A stretch of 64,000 nt of DNA, taken from Siphonodentalium dalli. Taxonomy: Eukaryota; Mollusca; Scaphopoda; Gadilida; Siphonodentaliidae. Under the pieces are notes generated by a model. It was not told where the DNA came from. It did no database searches and worked only from the letters and a program-made list of their open reading frames with translations. The stretch covers positions 106,296,278 to 106,360,277 of the forward strand of contig CP136069.1 of NCBI GenBank assembly GCA_032622095.1, given 5' to 3'. The stretch's first letter is position 1, and every line of letters begins with the position of its first letter. Of the stretch, positions 48,301 to 62,013 are shown piece after piece. The position numbers and the translations under genes are program-made.

Positions 48301-50065
48301 CCACATACATATATATGTATCACCACAACACACATATATAGGTATCCCCACTACATACATATATAGGTATTCCCACCACATACGTCTATATGTATCCCCA
48401 CACACACACATATAGGTATCCCCACCACATACATATATAGATATACCCACCACATACATATATATGTATCCCCACCACATACATATATATGTATCCCCAC
48501 CACACACATATATAGGCATCCCCACCACATACATCTATAGGTATCCCCACCACACACATATATATAGGTATCCCCACCACATACATATATAGGCATCCCC
48601 ACCACATACATCTATAGGTATCCCCACCACACACATATATATAGGTATCCCCACCACATACATATATAGTATCCCCACCACACACATCTATAGGTATCCC
48701 CACCACATACATATATAGGTATCCCCACCACATAAATATATAGGTATCCCCACCACACACATCTATAGATATCCCCACCACACACATCTATAGGTATCCC
48801 CACCACACACATATATAGGTATCACCACCACACACATATATAGGTATCCCCACCACATACATATATAGGTATCCCCACCACACACATATATAGTTAGCCC
48901 CACCACATACATATATAGTATCCACACCACACACATCTATAGGTATCCCCACCACACACATCTATAGGTATCCCAACCACACACATCTATAGGTATCCCC
49001 ACCACATACATATGTAGGTATCCCCACCATATACATCTATAGGTATCCCAACCACACACATCTATAGGTATCCCCACAACATACATATGTAGGTATCCCC
49101 ACCATATACATATATAGGTATCCCCACCACACACACACATAGGTATCCCCACCACATACATATATAGGTATCCCCGCCACACACATATATAGGTATCCCC
49201 GCCAAACACATATATGAGTATCCTCACCACACACATATATAGGTATCCCCGCCACATACATATATAGGTCTCCCCGCCACACATCTATAGGTATCCCCAC
49301 CACACACATATATCGGTATCCCCGCCACACACATATATAGGTATCCCCACCACACACATATATAGGTATCACCACCACACACATATATAGGTATCCCCAC
49401 CACTTACATATATAGGTATCCCCACCACACACATTTATAGGTATCACCACCACACACATATATATGTATCCCCACCACATACATATATAGGTATCCCCAC
49501 CACATACATCTATAGGTATCCCCACCACACACATATATAGGTATCCCCACCACATACATATATAGGTATCCCCACCACACACATATATAGGTAACCCCGC
49601 CACACACATATATAGGTATCCCTACCACATACATATATATGTATCCTCACCACACACATATATAGGTCTCCACGCCACATACATCTATAGGTATCCCCAC
49701 CACACACATATATATAGGTATCCCCACCACATACATATATAGTATCCCCACCACACACATCTATAGGTATCCCCACCACACACATATATAGGTATCCCCA
49801 CCACACACATATATAGGTATGACCACCACACACATATATAGGTATCCCCACCACATACATAAATAGGTATCCCCACCACATAAATATATAGGTATCCCCA
49901 CCACACACATCTATAGATATCCCCACCACACACATATATAGGTATCCCCACCACACACATATATAGGTATCACCACCACACACATATATAGGTATCCCCA
50001 CCACATACATATATAGGTATCCCCACCACATACATATATAGGTATCCCCACCACACACATATATA
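45389..50065 (+). repeat. Type I higher-order repeat, tandem copy A (4,677 bp)
   Basis: All landmarks recur in 50066-54717 at exactly 4,677 bp: TACATACATCC at 46,399 and 51,076, GGTATCATCACCCC at 46,999 and 51,676, and GTTA-type landmark at 48,893 and 53,570. Only scattered single-base differences were seen, e.g. GTTAGCC at 48,893 against GTTATCC at 53,570. Confidence 0.9.
46678..47273 (+). repeat. Q block 6
   Basis: GGTCTCC/CCGCC cassette inside type I copy A. GGTATCATCACCCC is at 46,999 and the block repeats as Q7 4,677 bp later. Confidence 0.85.
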
Positions 50066-53000
50066 GTTATCCCCACCACATACATATATAGTATCCCCAC
50101 CACACACATCTATAGGTATCCCCACCACACACATCTATAGGTATCCCAACCACACACATCTATAGGTATCCCCACCACATAAATATGTAGGTATCCCCAC
50201 CATATACATATATAGGTATCCCCACCACACACATACATAGGTATCCCCACCACATACATAAATAGGTATCCCCGCCACACACATATATAGGTATCCCCAC
50301 CACACACATATATAGGTCTGCCCACCACAAACATCTATAGGTATCCCCGCCACACACATATATAGGTATCCCCGCCAAACACATATATAGGTATCCTCAC
50401 CACACACATATATAGGTATCCCCGCCACATACATATATAGGTCTCCCTGCCACACATCTATAGGTATCCCCACCACACACATATATCGGTATCCCCGCCA
50501 CACACATATATAGGTATCCCCACCACACACATATATAGGTATCACCACCACACACATATATAGGTATCCCCACCACACACATATATAGGTATCCCCACCA
50601 CACACATATATAGGTATCACCACCACACACATATATATGTATCCCCACCACATATATATATAGGTATCCCCACCACATACATCTATAGGTATCCCCACCA
50701 CACACATATATAGGTATCCCCACCACATACATATATAGGTATCCCCACCACACACATCTATAGGTATCCCCACCACACACATCTATAGGTATCCCAACCA
50801 CACACATATTTAGATATCACCACCACATACATATATAGGTATCACCACCACACACATATAGGTATCCCCACCACATACATATAGGTATCCCCGCCACATA
50901 CATATAGGTATCCCCACCACATACATATAGGTATCCCCGCCACACACATCTATAGGTATCACCACCACATACATATATAGGTATACCCAACACATACATA
51001 TATAGGTATCCCTACCACATACATATATAGTTATCCCCACCACACACATCTATAGGTATCCCCACCACATACATATACATACATCCCCACCACGTACATC
51101 TATATGTATCCCCACCACACACATTTATAGGTATCCCCACCACATACATCTATATGTATCTCCACCACACACATATATAGGTATCCCCACCACATACATA
51201 TATAGGTATCCCCACCACACACATCTATATGTATCCCCACCACACACATCTAAAGGTATCCCCACCACACACATCTATAGGTATCCCCACTACATACATA
51301 TATAGGTATCCCCACCACATACATATATCTGTATCCCCACCACACACATATATAGGTCTCCCCACCACAAGCATATATAGGTATCCCCGCCACACACATA
51401 TATAGGTATCCCCGCCACACACATATATAGGTATCCCCACCACACACATATATAGGTATCCCCGCCACATACATATGTAGGTCTCCCCGCCACATACATA
51501 TTTAGGTATCCCCACCACACATCTATAGGTATCCCCACCACACACATATATTGGTCTCCCCGCCACACACATATATAGGTATCCCCGCCACATACATATA
51601 TAGGTCTCCCCGCCACATACATATATAGGTATCCCCACCACACATCTATAGGTATCCCCACCACACACATATATAGGTATCATCACCCCACACATATATA
51701 AGTCTCCCCGCCACATACTTCTATAGGTCTCCCCACCACATACATATATAGGTATCACTACCACATACATATATAGGTATCCCCACCACATACATATATA
51801 GGTATCCCCACCACACAAATATATAGGTAACCCCGCCACACACATATATAGGTATCCCTACCACATACATATATATGTATCCTCACCACACACATATATA
51901 GGTCTCCACGCCACATACATCCATAGGTCTCCCCACCACACACATATATAGGTATCACCACTACATACATGTATAGGTATCCACACCACATACATATATA
52001 GGTATCCCCACCACATACATATATAGGTATCCACACCACACACATATATAGGTATCACCACCACGCACATATATATGTATCCCCACCACATACATATATA
52101 GGTATCCCCACCACATACATCTATAGGTATCCCCACCACACACATATATAGGTATCCCCACCACATACAAATATAGGTATCCCCACCACACACATCTATA
52201 GGTATCCCCACCACACACATCTATAGGTATCCCAACCACACACATATATAGATATCACCACCACATACATATATAGGTATCACCACCACACACATATAGG
52301 TATCCCCACCACATACATATAGGTATCCCCGCCACATACATGTAGGTATCCCCACCACACACATCTATAGGTATCACCACCACATACATATATAGGTATA
52401 CCCAACACATACATATATAGGTATCCCTACCACATACATATATAGTTATCCCCACCACACACATCTATAGGTATCCCCACCACATACATATATAGGTATC
52501 CCCACCACATACATATATAGGTATCCCCACCACATACATATATAGGTATCCCCACCACATACATCTATTGGTATCACCGCCACATACATATATAGGCATC
52601 CCCACCATATACATTTATAGGTATCCCGCCACACACATATATAGGTATCCCCACCACACACATATATAGGTATCACCACCACACACATCTATAGGTATCC
52701 CGCCACACACATATATAGGTATCCCCACCACACACATATATAGGTATCACCAACACACACATATATAGGTATCCCCGCCCAATACATATCTAGGTATCCC
52801 CACCACATACATATATAGGTATCACCACCACACACATATATAGGTATCCCCACCACATACATATATAGGTATCCCCACCACATACATATATAGGTATCCC
52901 CACCACATACATATATAGGTATTCCCACCACATACATATATAGGTATCCCCACCACATACATATATAGGTATCCCCGCCACATACATATATATGTATCAC

Positions 53001-54717
53001 CACAACACACATATATAGGTATCCCCACTACATACATATATAGGTATTCCCACCACATACGTCTATATGTATCCCCACACACACACATATAGGTATCCCC
53101 ACCACATACATATATAGATATACCCACCACATACATATATATGTATCCCCACCACATACATATATATGTATCCCCACCACACACATATATAGGCATCCCC
53201 ACCACATACATCTATAGGTATCCCCACCACACACATATATATAGGTATCCCCACCACATACATATATAGGCATCCCCACCACATACATCTATAGGTATCC
53301 CCACCACACACATATATATAGGTATCCCCACCACATACATATATAGTATCCCCACCACACACATCTATAGGTATCCCCACCACATACATATATAGGTATC
53401 CCCACCACATAAATATATAGGTATCCCCACCACACACATCTATAGATATCCCCACCACACACATCTATAGGTATCCCCACCACACACATATATAGGTATC
53501 ACCACCACACACATATATAGGTATCCCCACCACATACATATATAGGTATCCCCACCACACACATATATAGTTATCCCCACCACATACATATATAGTATCC
53601 ACACCACACACATCTATAGGTATCCCCACCACACACATCTATAGGTATCCCAACCACACACATCTATAGGTATCCCCACCACATACATATGTAGGTATCC
53701 CCACCATATACATCTATAGGTATCCCAACCACACACATCTATAGGTATCCCCACAACATACATATGTAGGTATCCCCACCATATACATATATAGGTATCC
53801 CCACCACACACACACATAGGTATCCCCACCACATACATATATAGGTATCCCCGCCACACACATATATAGGTATCCCCGCCAAACACATATATAGGTATCC
53901 TCACCACACACATATATAGGTATCCCCGCCACATACATATATAGGTCTCCCCGCCACACATCTATAGGTATCCCCACCACACACATATATCGGTATCCCC
54001 GCCACACACATATATAGGTATCCCCACCACACACATATATAGGTATCACCACCACACACATATATAGGTATCCCCACCACTTACATATATAGGTATCCCC
54101 ACCACACACATATATAGGTATCACCACCACACACATATATATGTATCCCCACCACATACATATATAGGTATCCCCACCACATACATCTATAGGTATCCCC
54201 ACCACACACATATATAGGTATCCCCACCACATACATATATAGGTATCCCCACCACACACATATATAGGTAACCCCGCCACACACATATATAGGTATCCCT
54301 ACCACATACATATATATGTATCCTCACCACACACATATATAGGTCTCCACGCCACATACATCTATAGGTATCCCCACCACACACATATATATAGGTATCC
54401 CCACCACATACATATATAGTATCCCCACCACACACATCTATAGGTATCCCCACCACACACATATATAGGTATCCCCACCACACACATATATAGGTATGAC
54501 CACCACACACATATATAGGTATCCCCACCACATACATAAATAGGTATCCCCACCACATAAATATATAGGTATCCCCACCACACACATCTATAGATATCCC
54601 CACCACACACATATATAGGTATCCCCACCACACACATATATAGGTATCACCACCACACACATATATAGGTATCCCCACCACATACATATATAGGTATCCC
54701 CACCACACACATATATA
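50066..54717 (+). repeat. Type I higher-order repeat, tandem copy B
   Basis: Near-identical second copy of 45389-50065. One extra 25-bp unit sits just before its start (about 50,015-50,040), giving 4,652 bp to the next GTTATCC landmark. After about 54,790 the sequence passes into type II. Confidence 0.9.
51355..51950 (+). repeat. Q block 7
   Basis: GGTCTCC/CCGCC cassette inside type I copy B, with GGTATCATCACCCC at 51,676. Confidence 0.85.
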
Positions 54718-57700
54718 GTTATCCCCACCACATACATATATAGTATCCCCACCACACACATCTATAGGTATCCCCACCACACACATCTATAGGTATCCCA
54801 ACCACACACATCTATAGGTATCCCCACCACATACATATGTAGGTATCCCCACCATATACATATATAGGTATCCCCACCACACACACACATAGGTATCCCC
54901 ACCACATACATATATAGGTATCCCCGCCACACACATATATAGGTATCCCCACCACACACATATATAGGTCTGCCCACCACATACATATATAGGTATCCCC
55001 GCCACACACATATATAGGTATCCCCGCCAAACACATATATAGGTATCCACACCACACACATATATAGGTATCCCCGCCAAATACATATATAGGTCTCCCC
55101 GCCACACATCTATAGGTATCCCCACCACACACATATATCGGTATCCCCGCCACACACATATATAGGTATCCCCACCACACACATATATAGGTATCACCAC
55201 CACACACATATATAGGTATCCCCACCACGTACATATATAGGTATCCCCACCACACACATATATAGGTATCACCACCACACACATATATATGTATCCCCAC
55301 CACATACATATATAGGTATCCCCACCACATACATCTATAGGTATCCCCACCACACACATCTATAGGTATCCCCACCACACACATCTATAGGTATCCCAAC
55401 CACACACATATTTAGATATCACCACCACATACATATATAGGTATCACCACCACACACATATAGGTATCCCCACCACATACATATAGGTATCTCCGCCACA
55501 TACATATAGGTATCCCCACCACACACATGTAGGTATCCCCACCACACACATCTATAGGTATCACAACCACATACATATATAGGTATACCCAACACATACA
55601 TATATAGGTATCCCTACCACATACATATATAGTTATCCCCACCACACACATCTATAGGTATCCCCACCACATACATATACATACATCCCCACCACGTACA
55701 TCTATATGTATCCCCACCTCACACATATATAGGTATCCCCACCACATACATCTATATGTATCCCCACCACACACATATATAGGTATCCCCACCACATACA
55801 TATATAGGTATCCCCACCACACACATCTATATGTATCCCCACCACACACATCTAAAGGTATCCCCACCACACACATCTATAGGTATCCCCGCCACATACA
55901 TATAGGTATCCCCACCACACACATGTAGGTATCCCCACCACACACATATATAGGTGTCCCCACCACATACATATATAGGTATCCCCGCCACACACATATA
56001 TAGGTCTCCCCACCACACACATATATAGGTCTCCCCACCAAAAGCATATATAGGTATCCCCGCCACACACATATATAGGTATCCCCGCCACACACATATA
56101 TAGGTATCCCCACCACACACATATATAGGTATCCCCGCCACATACATATGTAGGTCTCCCCGCCACATACATATATAGGTATCCCCACCACACATCTATA
56201 GGTATCCCCACCACACACATATATTGGTCTCCCCGCCACACACATATATAGGTATCCCCACCACATACATATATAGGTCTCCCCGCCACATACATATATA
56301 GGTATCCCCACCACACATCTATAGGTATCCCCACCACACACATATATAGGTATCATCACCCCACACATATATAAGTCTCCCCGCCACATACATCTATAGG
56401 TCTCCCCACCACATACATATATAGGTATCACTACCACATACATATATAGGTATCCCCACCACATACATATATAGGTATCCCCACCATACACATATATAGG
56501 TAACCCCGCCACACACATATATAGGTATCCCTACCACATACATATATATGTATCCTCACCACACACATATATAGGTCTCCACGCCACATACATCCATAGG
56601 TCTCCCCACCACACACATATATAGGTATCACCACTAAATACATGTATAGGTATCCCCACCACATACATATATAGGTATCCCTACCACACACATATATAGG
56701 TATCCCCCACACACATATATAGGTATCCCCACCACATACATATATAGGTATCCTCACCACACACATATATAGGTATCACCACCACATACATATATAGGTA
56801 TCCCCGCCACACACATATATAGGTATCCCCGCCACATACATATATAGGTATCCCCACCACACACATCTATAGGTATCCCCACCACATACATATATAGGTA
56901 TCACTACCACATACATATATAGGTATCCCAACCACACACATATATAGGTATCCCCACCACACACATATATATAGGTATCCCCGCCACACACATATATAGG
57001 TATCCCCACCACATACTTATATAGGTCTCCCCACCACATACATCTATAGGTTCTCCCCACCACACACATCTATAGGTATCCCCACCACACACATATATAG
57101 GTATCACCACCACACACATATATAGGTATCCCCACCACATACATATATAGGTATTCCCACCACATAAATATATAGGTATCCCCACCACACACATATATAG
57201 GTATCCCCACCACACACATCTATAGGTATCCCCACCACATTCATATATAAGTATCCCCACCACACACATTTATAGGTATCCACGCCACATACATATATAG
57301 GTATCACTACCACACACATATATAGGTCTCCCCACCACATACATCTATATGTATCCCCACCACACACATCTATAGGTATCCCCACCACACACATATATAG
57401 GTATCCCAACCACACACATATATAGATATCACCACCACATACATATATAGGTATCACCACCACACACATATAGGTATCCCCACCACATACATATAGGTAT
57501 CCCCGCCACATACATATAGGTATCCCCACCACACACATGTAGGTATCCCCACCACACACATCTATAGGTATCACCACCACATACATATATAGGTATACCC
57601 AACACATACATATATAGGTATCCCTACCACATACATATATAGTTATTCCCACCACACACATCTATAGGTATCCCCACCACATACATATATAGGTATCCCC

Positions 57701-59302
57701 ACCACATACATATATAGGTATCCCCACCACATACATATATAGGTATCCCCACCACATACATCTATTGGTATCACCGCCACATACATCTATAGGCATCCCC
57801 ACCACATACATTTATAGGTATCCCGCCACACACATATATAGGTATCCCCACCACACACATATATAGGTATCACCACCACACACATCTATATGTATCCCGC
57901 CACACACATATATAGGTATCCCCACCACACACATATATAGGTATCACCACCACACACATATATAGGTATCCCCGCCCAATACATATATAGGTATCCCCAC
58001 CACATACATATATAGGTATCACCACCACACACATATATAGGTATCCCCACCACACACATATATAGGTATCCCCACCACATACATATATAGGTATCACTAC
58101 CACATACATATATAGGTATCCCAACCACACACATATATAGATATCACCACCACATACATATATAGGTATCACCACCACACACATATAGGTATCCCCACCA
58201 CATACATATAGGTATCCCCGCCACATACATATAAGTATCCCCACCACACACATGTAGGTATCCCCACCACACACATCTATAGGTATCACCACCACATACA
58301 TATATAGGTATCCCCACCACATACATATATAGGTATCCCCACCACACACATATATAGGTATCACCACCACACACATCTATAGGTATCCCGCCACACACAT
58401 ATATAGGTATCCCACCACACACATATATAGGTATCACCACCACACACATATATAGGTATCCCCGCCCAATACATATATAGGTATCCCTCCACATACATAT
58501 ATAGGTATCACCACCACACACATATATAGGTATCCCCACCACATACATATATAGGTATCCCCACCACATACATCTATAGGTATCCCCACCACACACATAT
58601 ATAGGTATCCCCACCACATACATATATAGGTATCCCCACTACCTACATATATAGGTATCCCCACCACATACATATATAGGTATCCCCACCACATACATAT
58701 ATAGGTATCCCCACCACATACATATATAGGTATCCCCGCCACATACATATATATGTATCACCACAACACACATATATAGGTATCCCCACCACATACATAT
58801 ATAGGTATCCCCACCACATACGTCTATATGTATCCCCACACACACACATATAGGTATCCCCACCACATACATATATAGATATCCCCACCACATACATATA
58901 TATGTATCCCCACCACACACATATATAGGCATCCCCACCACATACATCTATAGGTATCCCCACCACACACATATATATAGGTATCCCCACCACATACATA
59001 TATAGTATCCCCACAACACACATCTATAGGTATCCCCACCACACACATATATAGGTATCCCCACCACACACATATATAGGTATCACCACCACACACATAT
59101 ATAGGTATCCCCACCACATACATATATAGGTATCCCACCACATAAATATATAGGTATCCCCACCACACACATCTATAGATATCCCCACCACACACATCTA
59201 TAGGTATCCCCACCACAAAAATATATAGGTATCACCACCACACACATATATAGGTATCCCCACCACATACATATATAGGTATCCCCACCACACACATATA
59301 TA
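54718..59302 (+). repeat. Type II higher-order repeat, copy in superblock 2
   Basis: Fuller version of 34364-38510. It keeps the 541-bp stretch with a short-unit cluster and TACATACATCC at 55,678, but lost about 101 bp near 58.3-58.4 kb. It holds GGTATCATCACCCC at 56,349, the ACACATTTATA landmark at about 57,263 and two CCGCCCAATAC units (about 57,970 and 58,463). Confidence 0.85.
55953..56623 (+). repeat. Q block 8
   Basis: GGTCTCC/CCGCC cassette with a single GGTGTCC opening unit and the AAAAGCATATATA variant shared with Q3. GGTATCATCACCCC is at 56,349. Confidence 0.85.
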
Positions 59303-62013
59303 GTTATCCCCACCACATACATATATAGTATCCCCACCACACACATCTATAGGTATCCCCACCACCCACATCTATAGGTATCCCAACCACACACATCTAT
59401 AGGTATCCCCACCACATAATATATGTAGGTATCCCCACCATATACATATATAGGTATCCCCACCACACACATACATAGGTATCCCCACCACATACATATA
59501 TAGGTATCCCCGCCACACACATATATAGGTATCCCCACCACACACATATATAGGTCTGCCCACCACATACATATATAGGTATCCCCGCCACACACATATA
59601 TAGGTATCCCCGCCAAACACATATATAGGTATCCTCACCACACACATATATCGGTATCCCGCCACATACATATATAGGTCTCCCCGCCACACATCTATAG
59701 GTATCCCCACCACACACATATATCGGTATCCCCGCCACACACATATATAGGTATCCCCACCACACACATATATAGGTATCACCACCACGCACATATATAG
59801 GTATCCCCACCACATACATATATAGGTATCCCCACCACACACATATATAGGTATCACCACCACACACATATATATGTATCCCCACCACATACATATATAG
59901 GTATCCCCACCACATACATCTATAGGTATCCCCACCACACACATATATAGGTATCCCCACCACATACATATATAGGTATCCCCCACCACACACATCTATA
60001 GGTATCCCCACCACACACATCTATAGGTATCCCAACCACACACATATTTAGATATCACCACCACATACATATATAGGTATCACCACCACACACATATAGG
60101 TATCCCCACCACATACATATAGGTATCCCCGCCACATACATATAGGTATCCCCACCACACACATGTAGGTATCCCCACCACACACATCTATAGGTATCAC
60201 CACCACATACATATATAGGTATACCCAACACATACATATATAGGTATCCCTACCACATACATATATAGTTATCCCCACCACACACATCTATAGGTATCCC
60301 CACCACATACATATACATACATCCCCACCACGTACAACTATATGTATCCCCACCACACATATATAGGTATCCCCACCACATACATCTATATGTATCCCCA
60401 CCACACACATATATAGGTATCCCCACCACATACATATATAGGTATCCCCACAACACACATCTATATGTATCCCCACCACACACATCTAAAGGTATCCCCA
60501 CCACACACATATATCTGTATCCCCACCACACACATATATAGGTGTCCCCACCACATACATATATAGGTATCCCCGCCACACACATATATAGGTGTCCCCA
60601 CCACATACATATATAGGTATCCCCGCCACACACATATATAGGTCTCCCCACCACACACATATATAGGTCTCCCCACCACAAGCATATATAGGTATCCCCG
60701 CCACACACATATATAGGTATCCCCGCCACACACATATATAGGTATCCCCACCACACACATATATAGGTATCCCCGCCACATACATATGTAGGTCTCCCCG
60801 CCACATACATATATAGGTATCCCCACCACACATCTATAGGTATCCCCACCACACACATATATTGGTCTCCCCGCCACACACATATATAGGTATCCCCGCC
60901 ACATACATATATAGGTCTTCCCGACACATACATATATAGGTATCCCCACCACACATCTATAGGTATCCCCACCACACACATATATAGGTATCATCACCCC
61001 ACACATATATAAGTCTCCCCGCCACATACATCTATAGGTCTCCCCACCACATACATATATAGGTATCACTACCACATACATATATAGGTATCCCCACCAC
61101 ATACATATATAGGTATCCCCACCACACATATATATAGGTAACCCCGCCACACACATATATAGGTATCCCTACCACATACATATATATATATCCTCACCAC
61201 ACACATATATAGGTCTCCACGCCACATACATCCATAGGTCTCCCCACCACACACATATATAGGTATCACCACTACATACATGTATAGGTATCCCCACCAC
61301 ATACATATATAGGTATCCCTACCACACACATATATAGGTATCCCCCCACACACATATATAGGTATCCCCACCACATACATCTATAGGTATCCCTACCACA
61401 TACATATATAGGTATCCTCACCACACACATATATAGGTATCACCACCACATACATATATAGGTATCCCCGCCACACACATATATAGGTATCCCCGCCACA
61501 TACATATATAGGTATCCCCGCCACATACATATATAGGTATCCCCACCACATACATATATAGGTATCACTACCACATACATATATAGGTATCCCAACCACA
61601 CACATATATAGGTATCCCCACCACACACATATATATAGGTATCCCCGCCACACACATATATAGGTATCCCCACCACATACTTATATAGGTCTCCGCACCA
61701 CATAAATCTATAGGTTCTCCCCACCACACACATCTATAGGTATCCCCACCACACACATATATAGGTATCACCACCACACACATATATAGGTATCCCCACC
61801 ACATACATATATAGGTATTCCCACCACATAAATATATAGGTATCCCCACCACACACATCTATAGGTATCCCCACCACACACATCTATAGGTATCCCCACC
61901 ACATTCATATATAAGTATCCCCACCACACACATTTATAGGTATCAACGCCACATACATATATAGGTATCACTACCACACACATATATAGGTCTCCCCACC
62001 ACATACATATATA
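59303..62013 (+). repeat. Type III higher-order repeat, copy in superblock 2
   Basis: Matches 38511-41190 at offsets of 20,793 and then 20,816. TACATACATCC lies at 60,314, GGTATCATCACCCC at 60,987 and ACACATTTATA at about 61,925. At about 62,010 it stops following the long copy and jumps back to sequence like 59,850, starting a tandem duplication. Confidence 0.85.
60541..61261 (+). repeat. Q block 9
   Basis: GGTCTCC/CCGCC cassette with two GGTGTCC units. GGTATCATCACCCC is at 60,987. The TTCCCGACAC variant near 60,918 is shared with Q10 but not Q4 (TTCCCGCCAC). Confidence 0.85.
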
